A stretch of DNA of 64,000 nucleotides from DTU052 sp050951725 (GTDB lineage Bacteria; Bacillota; Syntrophomonadia; Syntrophomonadales; DTU052). How positions within the stretch are numbered: position 1 is the first letter of the stretch; each line of letters opens with the position of its first letter. The position numbers and the translations under genes are program-made. Of the stretch, positions 18,908 through 26,474 are shown in pieces. Location of the stretch: assembly GCA_050951725.1 (NCBI GenBank), contig JBMNJO010000001.1, positions 1,178,001 to 1,242,000 on the forward strand. Direction: 5' to 3'. Under the pieces are notes generated by a model. The model was not told where the DNA came from and made no database searches. It saw only the letters and a list, made by a program, of their open reading frames with translations.

Positions 18908-20554
18908 TCATCGCTCCTTCGCATATTCCGCGTATCGTTTGCCAGCGCCCGAAAACAGGAGAAACAGAAACATGGCACCAGTAAAAATGTCATGCTCCTC
19001 CTGCAGCGGCAGTGGTATGGTATCGGCTGACAATTCATAGACCTGCCAAGCCTCACTTCCCGGCTGTTGAGCATTTTCTGTGACAGAAGCGGCCAAATCC
19101 TTGATCTTGGCCAGATACTGGGCCCTGTCTTCCGGTACTGGTGGCACGGTAGTCGCCTCTGTTTCCCTTGATGAGGTATTTGAACCCGCGGCGGTCTCAT
19201 TTTCTCCTGTCAATTGGGGCGGTTCAGCTTCCTCACTCGATGGTTTATTGGGAGGCTCCGCCATCTGGTTCTCTCCCGTATCTGCGGCTGTCATCGCCGC
19301 TTCCTCACTGTCTGCATCCTCATTCGGACCATTTACAATGCAGGTTGCCGTGTGGCCGCCGACCACGGTGGTAACAGTTATAATCGCCGTACCCGGACCA
19401 ACCACCGTAACCAATCCCCGATTATCCACCGTAGCCACTCTGGTATCGCTGGAACTCCAGATTACATCCTGGTCAGTGGCATTGAAGGGGGCTAAGTTCG
19501 CTTCCAGCTGAAAAGTACTGCCAATCGGCCGGTCAATGGCGTTCCGGTCGAGGGTCACCCCAGTAGGTGGTCCACCGGGAACCTTGGTGGGATCAACTGC
19601 CTTACCGGTCATATCAGCTGTAAAGGTGAAGGTGACCACCTCGCTGTCCTCTTTGCCGGGTCCGATGGTAATCATCTTAATAACCGTGTTCTCCTTGACC
19701 TCTATAGCTTTATTGACACTTTTCACATCGTTCCGCTGGTCCCACCAGCGACTGGCGCTCCAGTTGAACATGGGGCTGTTTACGGTAGGGGTACTGCCAT
19801 CGGTGGTATAATAGATCTTATCCTCGTTGTTGTGCTTATTGCTGAGCTCGATTTCGGTTCCAACGGGTACCTCCATCCCACTGGGGATGTTGGCCTTCGG
19901 GCTATCCCATTTTTCCGGCTCGGCGGTAAGAACCTCGATCTTGCTCACATACTTCAAAAACAGGTTGTTGGTCTGCTCCGTCACTGCCCGCTGACCTATC
20001 ACCAGCAGCAGCGCGTCCCGGTCGTTCATGGTCGCAGGGTCATCGCTGCCCTCGGCACTCACCAGGGCCAGAATCGGTTCTACTTCCTGGGCACCTTCAG
20101 TAGAACCGGGAATGCTGCCGTCACTGGGGTGATTATCCTTCAGGCCCGGGAAATAATAACGCTTATCCTTCAGCAGTTCTTTGACCGTAAGGGTCACATC
20201 ATAGCCATCGCTGGAAATAAACCTGACCAGGGTGGCCTCATCTTTGATTTGCGCCTGGGCAAGCAGTTGCCTTAGCTTCACCCCGCGAGCCACATACCAG
20301 CGCTTGGTCGGCCAGGTGTTGATGGCACTGTAAACGTGCTCGTACGGTTCCATTGCCTCCAGTTCGGATCGGGTTAGTATAAATGGATTCGCTACCCCCT
20401 CCCCGGTTATTTCCAACGTTGCAGTTGGTTCTGCCCAGGCAAATACCGGCATCGCCAGGGTAATTACAAATGCCAACAATACCAGCACCGGGGTGATGGT
20501 CACGTGCCTGGATAAGGCTTTTCGCACCGGAACATATAAACTTTGGCGGACCAA
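18908..20554 (-). CDS. membrane-anchored surface protein with PF00174-like, FN3-associated and Big_2 domains
   Basis: 548 aa: N-terminal signal/anchor (about 17-42), PF00174-like module (46-210) with Y-S-A-I-N-T-W-P-T-K-R-W-Y-V-A-R-G-V, an FN3-associated domain (220-315, I-Y-Y-T-T-D-G-S-T-P-T), a Big_2 domain (325-405, V-T-L-D-R-N-A-I-D), an acidic Glu/Pro/Asn-rich stalk (405-510), and a C-terminal hydrophobic segment (about 520-537) followed by basic K-R-Y-A-E-Y-A-K-E-R. The C-terminal anchor is unique in the island and would tether the module near the ExbB/DUF2149 pair encoded 6 bp downstream. The Mo-ligand Cys position is Ala. This is the best candidate for the component that the motor acts on; inference. 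Confidence 0.8.
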   Translation of the reverse strand: MVRQSLYVPVRKALSRHVTITPVLVLLAFVITLAMPVFAWAEPTATLEITGEGVANPFILTRSELEAMEPYEHVYSAINTWPTKRWYVARGVKLRQLLAQAQIKDEATLVRFISSDGYDVTLTVKELLKDKRYYFPGLKDNHPSDGSIPGSTEGAQEVEPILALVSAEGSDDPATMNDRDALLLVIGQRAVTEQTNNLFLKYVSKIEVLTAEPEKWDSPKANIPSGMEVPVGTEIELSNKHNNEDKIYYTTDGSTPTVNSPMFNWSASRWWDQRNDVKSVNKAIEVKENTVIKMITIGPGKEDSEVVTFTFTADMTGKAVDPTKVPGGPPTGVTLDRNAIDRPIGSTFQLEANLAPFNATDQDVIWSSSDTRVATVDNRGLVTVVGPGTAIITVTTVVGGHTATCIVNGPNEDADSEEAAMTAADTGENQMAEPPNKPSSEEAEPPQLTGENETAAGSNTSSRETEATTVPPVPEDRAQYLAKIKDLAASVTENAQQPGSEAWQVYELSADTIPLPLQEEHDIFTGAMFLFLLFSGAGKRYAEYAKER

Positions 20555-20660
20555 TATTATCCCCTCACATATGAAACGACTGCCAAATTTCTGTATGGTA
20601 AAGAGGAAACCTCTCTATAGATTTATGTATACTTACTTGAGCTTTTATTAAAACCTGAGT

Positions 20661-23600
20661 TTAAACTGGGTACTTATGTTTGTTTAACCCATTCACAATA
20701 ACTGTTACTGCCTCGGCCCGGGTGGCATTTCCTTGGGGACGGAAGGTTTTATCCGGGTATCCTTTGACAATCTCATTTTCCACCGTCGTAGAAACGGCTT
20801 CCCTGGCCCACTCGGAGATACTGTCACTGTCCTTGAAGGAATCACTGGCAGTTGCCGGGGTTAGTTTGGCTGCCTTGACGGTCATTACCGCTATCTGTTC
20901 ACGCGTAATACTGTCGTCAGGGCCAAACCTGGCAGCATCATAACCGTTGATTATGCCGTGGTAGGCCGCAGTAGATATGTTATCCTCGGCCCAGTGGCCC
21001 CGGGTATCAGCAAAGGCTTTACCTTCGCGAGAGTCAAGCCTAAAGGCCTTTACCAGGATGGTGGCAAATTCCGCCCGGGTGACATTGTTCTCGGGTTTAA
21101 AGGTGCCGTCAGGATAGCCGCCGATCGCCCCGAGGGATACCAGTTGTTTGATGCTGTTTTCACCCCAGTGGCCAGCAATGTCTGTAAGGTTCAGAGGCTC
21201 ACCCTCGTCCTCATCCTCCATTTTCGTCTCTACCATTACTGCAAACATGGTAAAGTGGTCCACCTGTACGGTTATCGTCTTGCCTGAGATTTCGCCGCCA
21301 AGGCTGACCCATTTCTCTTGGGTCTGATCGTAGTAGTAAACAGCCGGGGTCTCCCCGGGTCCAACTTTATCTGGGTCAAATGTAAACTGTATGGTCACCG
21401 GTTTATTAAAGCTGTAACTGTTCTTATCGCCTACAGTGAATTCATATACACTGCCAAGTATTCTAAAACCGGATGATGCTGCCGGAGGCTCACTTACTCG
21501 TGCGATTTTCACTACCACCGCGTTGGCATCCTGGAGAGCGCCGGGTGGTATTTCAATGACGGCTTCATCGCCAAGGCTTACTTTGCCCCCTTCGCTTGGC
21601 TTGATTTGGTCACCGATGTTGGCCGCAGTTCCTGTCACCTTATAGGTAAACTCCACGACCTCGCTGTTCATCCTGCCCGGGCCAAGGGTGATGGCCTTGA
21701 TGGTGGTGTCTTTGGTCAATTCTATTGGACAATTGATCTCAGCAACGGTTTCGTCACCGCGTGACGACCACCACCGGCTGGCGACCCAGTTATACATGGG
21801 ACTATCCAGGGTGGGGGTACTGCCATCAAGTGTGTAATGGACCTTATCCTGATCGTTATATGTACTGCTCAGTTCTACCAAGGTTCCTGCTGGTACAGTA
21901 CCAGCCACGGGTTTGGCCTGAGGGGCCTCCCATCTGTCCGGTGGTGTGGTTAAAACTTCGATCCGGTTCAAATACTTTACGAACTGAGGACCGGTTTGTT
22001 CGGTAACCGCACGCTGGCCAATCATCAACAGGGGAGTCTCCGTTTCGCTCATGTAATCAGGGTTATCACTATTAACAGCTTTCAGTCCGACGATAGTCGG
22101 AACCTCGGTTGCCCCTGATGAGGACCCGGGAATATACCCTTCCTGACCCCCGCTCATGATACCTGGGTAACGGTAGCGCCTGTCGTGGAGCAACTGTTGA
22201 ACCGTCAGCGTCTGATAATAGCCATCCCGGGAGTAGAATTTTATCTGCTGTGCATTACCCATGATACCCGCTTCATTAAGCAGGTGCTGTAAACTGACTC
22301 CCCTCCCCACATACCAGCTTTTGGTTGGCCAGGTGTTGACAGAGCTATACACGTGCTGTTCCTGGGGCATAGCTTCCAACTGTGACTTGCTATACTCTCG
22401 GGGGTTCGCCACGCCGTCTCCGGTAATCGTTAACATGATGTCTTCGTCGTCGCCCGGCTGGTGTCCACTACCAGGGGAAGTTACCTGCTGCGTCACTATA
22501 GCATCAAGATACCCGGTAGCAATAACGGCTATGGCGTAACTGCCGGCCGTGGAAAACACGGTGGCATCGATGGTGATTTTGCCGGATTCAACTGTGTACT
22601 GGCCAGCAATGGAAGTATCATTAACCTTAATATCGGTTATGGCCTCCCGCCAGGTCTGATCATCGGTGAAACTCAGTTCAATGGGCTGTCCCACAACATT
22701 ATCCGTGGTATCGGCAACCAGGGTGGGTGGAGCCTCTACTACCACCAGAGTAAACTCGCGACTGGCCTCCTTAGGGGGGTCAGCACTATCTCTCACAGTT
22801 AACGTGAAGGTGTATGTACCGCTCTCAGTGGGCGTCCCTTCTACTGTCGCTGTCTCTTGGTTCAGAGTCAAACCTTCCGGCAGTGAGCCATTAGTGATAC
22901 TAAAGCTGTACGGTTCGACTCCACATACAGCCCTAAAGGTGTGGCTGTATTCCTGGTTCCTGATCGCAGGAGCCGGGTTATCTTTAATGAGAGTGAGTGT
23001 GGCCAGGTATTCGAAAGTGACTACATCGCTGTCCAGCCTGCCCGGTCCGATGGTGATGGCCTTGATGATAGTATTATCCTTGATTTCAATCGGGTGGTTG
23101 ATCTGATCCAGCTCATCTGATCGGTCTTTCCACCATCGATAAGCAATCCAGTTGTACATGGGACTGTCTATAGTGGGATCAGTACCGTCCAGGGTGTAGT
23201 GGACCTTGTCCTCGTCGTTCCTGGGACCGCTAAGCTTTACCAAGTCCCCTATTTTCACCACTCCCGGTGTCAGTGACGCCGTAGGGTTATCCCACTTGGG
23301 GACAGGGTCGGTAAGCACCTCGATGGCTTTCACATACATCGCAAACCGGGAGTTGGTCTGCTGAGTCACCGCCCGCTGCCCGAATAAGAGGTGGTTGGCG
23401 TCTTTATCGTTCAGGTTTTCATTGTTCTCGACATCAGCCAGGTCGTGAGCGGTGTAACTATGGTGGGCAATCATAGTCTCTACAAGTTCTGGATCCGAAG
23501 AATCACCACGGAGGTACCCGGGTATTCCCGTATCCATAAAATTCGGGAAACGGTAGCGGGGCGCATCCATGATGTCCTCTACTGTAAAGTCAACCTTGAA

Positions 23601-23996
23601 GCCGTCACCGGAAACAAATCTGATTTGGGTGGCATTTTCATTCAGCCCCCCGGCCAGTTTCAGCAGGTCCGATAATTTAACCCCTTGACCCCGGCTCCAC
23701 CACTTGGTAGGCCAGGTGTTGATGGTGCTGTAAACTTCATCGTATTGCGGTAGATAAACCGCTCCTGCCACGGTTTGTAACTCTTCGGGCAATGCCTCCG
23801 TACCCTGGAGTTGTTCCTGGGTAATGGTTATAGGATCTGGATTTTTCAGCCCCGGTCCCGATATGGTAATGCTGCTCCCAGCAGCATACGCGACACCTGG
23901 CGACAGCAGGCTTAACATACCAGCCAGCAAAAACACGCCCAGGATAATAACCGGCAAAAGCTCGTACCAGCACTTCCTTTTCGCAGCTTGCACCAA
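20661..23996 (-). CDS. large SLH-anchored protein with two PF00174-like modules and a Hb-interacting-like domain
   Basis: 1111 aa. Signal peptide (1-39, cleavage near A-Y-A). Then PF00174-like module 1 (42-230; Y-S-T-I-N-T-W-P-T-K), FN3-associated domain (240-345), a He_PIG-like Ig domain (350-425; G-S-L-P-E-G-L-T-L), a DUF1533/Shr Hb-interacting-like domain (428-510; F-T-D-D-Q-T-W-R-E-A-I), PF00174-like module 2 (525-690; Y-S-S-V-N-T-W-P-T-K), a second FN3-associated domain (695-790), a ZU5-like module (800-920) and three SLH repeats (928-1105). In both PF00174-like modules the Mo-ligand Cys is Thr or Ser. It is the first gene after two tandem Moco-type riboswitches and heads the operon running to the 448-codon gene. 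Domain calls are firm for SLH, fair for the others. Confidence 0.85.
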   Translation of the reverse strand: MVQAAKRKCWYELLPVIILGVFLLAGMLSLLSPGVAYAAGSSITISGPGLKNPDPITITQEQLQGTEALPEELQTVAGAVYLPQYDEVYSTINTWPTKWWSRGQGVKLSDLLKLAGGLNENATQIRFVSGDGFKVDFTVEDIMDAPRYRFPNFMDTGIPGYLRGDSSDPELVETMIAHHSYTAHDLADVENNENLNDKDANHLLFGQRAVTQQTNSRFAMYVKAIEVLTDPVPKWDNPTASLTPGVVKIGDLVKLSGPRNDEDKVHYTLDGTDPTIDSPMYNWIAYRWWKDRSDELDQINHPIEIKDNTIIKAITIGPGRLDSDVVTFEYLATLTLIKDNPAPAIRNQEYSHTFRAVCGVEPYSFSITNGSLPEGLTLNQETATVEGTPTESGTYTFTLTVRDSADPPKEASREFTLVVVEAPPTLVADTTDNVVGQPIELSFTDDQTWREAITDIKVNDTSIAGQYTVESGKITIDATVFSTAGSYAIAVIATGYLDAIVTQQVTSPGSGHQPGDDEDIMLTITGDGVANPREYSKSQLEAMPQEQHVYSSVNTWPTKSWYVGRGVSLQHLLNEAGIMGNAQQIKFYSRDGYYQTLTVQQLLHDRRYRYPGIMSGGQEGYIPGSSSGATEVPTIVGLKAVNSDNPDYMSETETPLLMIGQRAVTEQTGPQFVKYLNRIEVLTTPPDRWEAPQAKPVAGTVPAGTLVELSSTYNDQDKVHYTLDGSTPTLDSPMYNWVASRWWSSRGDETVAEINCPIELTKDTTIKAITLGPGRMNSEVVEFTYKVTGTAANIGDQIKPSEGGKVSLGDEAVIEIPPGALQDANAVVVKIARVSEPPAASSGFRILGSVYEFTVGDKNSYSFNKPVTIQFTFDPDKVGPGETPAVYYYDQTQEKWVSLGGEISGKTITVQVDHFTMFAVMVETKMEDEDEGEPLNLTDIAGHWGENSIKQLVSLGAIGGYPDGTFKPENNVTRAEFATILVKAFRLDSREGKAFADTRGHWAEDNISTAAYHGIINGYDAARFGPDDSITREQIAVMTVKAAKLTPATASDSFKDSDSISEWAREAVSTTVENEIVKGYPDKTFRPQGNATRAEAVTVIVNGLNKHKYPV

Positions 23997-24039
23997 TCAT
24001 ACACCCCTCTCAATAGCACTATAAGAAATCCGTTCATTT

Positions 24040-24225
24040 ATAATAAAAACCTCCTGTGTGGACGGGAGGTTTTTACGTGCTGTAAATAACGGAAAACGCT
24101 ACGTTTCTCGTCAACTGCTACAGTCCAGTTAAACTCCTTTCCAAAAGGGAGGCAGAACCGTTTCCAATTCTACCCTATCGGCTTGCTCACCATGACTTTA
24201 ACTGTTTTAGGTGAATAAGCTCAGA
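24040..24225 (-). ncRNA. Moco-type riboswitch (copy B) with intrinsic terminator
   Basis: Gene-proximal copy, about 45-230 nt before the 1111-aa gene. Minus-direction elements: a TTCACC/GGTGAG stem, GATAGGG, GGAAACGG, TGCCTCCC, TGGAAAGGAG, then a variable arm. Last comes a perfect terminator: AAAAACCTCC/GGAGGTTTTT stem (24045-24074) with T-rich tail. It lacks the CTCCGAG 5' element of A and C (CTGAGC instead), so its P1 differs. Confidence 0.7.
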
Positions 24226-24264
24226 TTTAACCATAATACGTATGTAATATGTCTACACAATTGA

Positions 24265-24455
24265 TAACAAAAACCTCCTGCCATGGACAGGAGGTTTAAT
24301 AATGCTGTTTATAACAGAAAACCATACAGTTTCCCGTAGTGATTACAGCTTAATTAAACTCCTTTCCAATAAGGGAGGCAGAGCCGTTTCCCGTTCTACC
24401 CTATCGGTCTGGCCCCCATAGCAAACTGCCGTAGGGGAAAAGACTCGGAGTTGAG
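24265..24455 (-). ncRNA. Moco-type riboswitch (copy C) with intrinsic terminator, upstream of copy B
   Basis: Minus-direction elements: CTCCGAG (24444-24450), a CCCC/GGGG stem, GATAGGG, GGAAACGG, TGCCTCCC, TGGAAAGGAG, a long variable arm (about 24300-24350), and a terminator of AAACCTCCTG/CAGGAGGTTT (24269-24297) followed by TTGTT. It sits upstream of copy B, so the operon has two complete aptamer-terminator units in series, a layout that can give a sharper response or a two-input gate. Confidence 0.7.
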
Positions 24456-24607
24456 CTTATATTCAAAAACGCATTTAGTTATAAAGTTTTAATTGATGCT
24501 AATCATCCCACATGCTTCCATATATCCTTATATATCTTTATATTGTACTTTCAATACTTGGTCAAGTCCTAAATCTTCTGATAAAAAGATAGATACCCGG
24601 TGTCCGG

Positions 24608-26059
24608 TTACGAGTTTATACTGCTATTCGTACTTATGGTCACGGTTTCCTTCGCGCCGTCCCACCCGACATCGGCACCCAGCGCGGTGCTGACAAACCG
24701 CAGCGGAACCAGGGTACGTCCTTCAATAATCACCGGCTTGACATCAAGTGTTATCTCCTGATCATTTATTGTGGCCAAATTGGTATCCGGTGACATCTGT
24801 ACAGTGGTAGCACCCTTAAATGCGGTTATCGTACGTGTTTGATCATCCCAGTTAACCTCGGCTCCCAGTGATTCAAAGAGAGCGCGCATCGGGACCAGCA
24901 CCCGGCCTTCCTGGTTCACGGGTGGTACTTCGAAGTACTGGCGCTCACCATCTATGTAAACCGGGATTTGCGAGATAATCAATATAGAATTGGCTACCCG
25001 GCGTTCGCTGCCCCCCGAAGGTGAGTTTACTACCTTGCCGCCGGCATACAGGGTGGTTGAGCCACCGCCATCCAGGGCCATGGCATCCACCGCGCCCAGT
25101 TCCTTCATGAGTGCGGCCAGTTCCTCGAACCTCATGCCCGCGCTGCCGCCCGCGTTGCGGCCATCCACCGTCACCATGAGCAGGTTGTTGTTCGCCGTGA
25201 CCCCGATGGCTGAGCGGGGTTGAGGGCTGTTGAGTCCGGGCTGCAGAAAGGTCAGATCCGGCTTCACTGCCTTGCCATTACGGACCAGGAGCGGGCCACA
25301 GCCCAGCATGGCCTTGATGTTTTCATAACCTGAGGGGTAGTAGGTGGCAACCGATACCTCATCCCCAATTTCCAGGTTGGCCAGGTTGCCGGTGGTGCCC
25401 TGAAACGACAGGACATAACCATCCTCGGGGATGGGGGCATTGCCGTGATGGAGCCCTTCCACATAATACCTGCCATTTTGCGGCCTTACAGTATACTCCA
25501 TGGCGGTCTTGAAGGTCCCGGTCTCGGTCCCGTAGTCCGGGGTATACATGATCAATCCGATTCCGGTCTCATGGTTTACGGCCTCCACGTTAAACTGGAC
25601 GAAGTTTTTGGAGATGGTAAGGATGGTTACCGGGTGGAAGACATCAACAAAAGCTTGACCATTACTCAGCAAGCCAAATGCAGCCGGGTCTCTCATGCCT
25701 TTGCTGACTATCCGGCCTTCCAGCATGAAGGTATCGGTAGGAATTGCCCGTTTGGAGGTCGAAAAATAACCGCCGTTGATTCCTGCCAGGGCATAGTTGT
25801 CCCGGGCCATTCCGCTGAGAGTCTGGGTCTTGCCGAGGCTACCCTCAGCCATCACCAGGCGAGGCTCAACCCGGTTATCGTTAAGATCGGCAATAACGGC
25901 ATTAATAACCACCGGACGGCCCTGGCTGTTCTCGCGGGTCATGGTAAGGTATGTAACTCCACGATCCAGCTTGGTCGATGCCGCCAGACACGGAGCGGGA
26001 AATGCCATCACAAAGAGCAGCAGAAACATAATTAGTTTGCGGATAGGTGAAAAAGACAT
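24608..26059 (-). CDS. secreted phosphodiester glycosidase (NAGPA-like) with copper-amine-oxidase-N-like C-terminus
   Basis: 483 aa from the ATG at 26057-26059, preferred because GGAGG lies 5 nt upstream and a signal peptide follows directly (cleavage near C-L-A-A). Residues ~30-330 match PF09992, the domain of the mammalian mannose-6-phosphate uncovering enzyme, with G-I-N-G-G-Y-F, G-C-G-P-L-L-V, P-R-S-A-I-G-V and A-M-A-L-D-G-G-G-S-T-T-L. Bacterial members are implicated in exopolymer or wall glycan metabolism. Residues ~365-480 hold two copper-amine-oxidase-N-like repeats (R-V-L-V-P-M-R-A-L-F-E, R-T-L-V-P-L-R-F-V-S), a wall-binding type module. It precedes the riboswitch-controlled operon; an independent transcript is likely. 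Confidence 0.88.
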   Translation of the reverse strand: MSFSPIRKLIMFLLLFVMAFPAPCLAASTKLDRGVTYLTMTRENSQGRPVVINAVIADLNDNRVEPRLVMAEGSLGKTQTLSGMARDNYALAGINGGYFSTSKRAIPTDTFMLEGRIVSKGMRDPAAFGLLSNGQAFVDVFHPVTILTISKNFVQFNVEAVNHETGIGLIMYTPDYGTETGTFKTAMEYTVRPQNGRYYVEGLHHGNAPIPEDGYVLSFQGTTGNLANLEIGDEVSVATYYPSGYENIKAMLGCGPLLVRNGKAVKPDLTFLQPGLNSPQPRSAIGVTANNNLLMVTVDGRNAGGSAGMRFEELAALMKELGAVDAMALDGGGSTTLYAGGKVVNSPSGGSERRVANSILIISQIPVYIDGERQYFEVPPVNQEGRVLVPMRALFESLGAEVNWDDQTRTITAFKGATTVQMSPDTNLATINDQEITLDVKPVIIEGRTLVPLRFVSTALGADVGWDGAKETVTISTNSSINS

Positions 26060-26474
26060 GATTACCTCCATCATCTGTCGTATTTTCTTGATCAACAACA
26101 TCGGCTTATCAATACAATTAAAGCCATTACTGACCGTGCAGAATTATCAGTATCGTATCATACACCATCAAACCTCTATAAATAGCCAATAAGTCCAGCA
26201 ATGCCCCACTGGTACATTTACCACCCATAGAAAGATATTTAACAAAGAGTTCTTCAACAGAGACAGCTTGTGTTAAAAATTGGTGTAATTTAAGATATTA
26301 TTGTCAGCAGGTGTCACGAAAACCACGTGCCATTGAACGCATAACTGGTTAACAAACCAAAATACCGTAACACTCGGGTGCACCTAAAAGTACTTACGTT
26401 TTTCATCATCCCCACCTTGCACCTTGGTTGGCAATTAAATCATTATCAACTCCAATTCGGAAAGGATTGAATCT
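26060..26474. other. intergenic region between divergent genes
   Basis: About 415 bp between the divergent glycosidase and ABC transporter genes. AT-rich. I see a plausible RBS (GGAAAGGA, 7 nt before the ATG at 26475) but no convincing riboswitch, terminator or repeat. Promoters for both genes must lie here. Confidence 0.5.

Noticed and set aside
24001..24460. Considered c-di-GMP-I riboswitches for the tandem leaders
   Set aside because: The GACGCAAAGCC and tetraloop-receptor features of c-di-GMP-I RNA are absent; GCCTCCC/GGAAAGG elements fit the Moco motif better.
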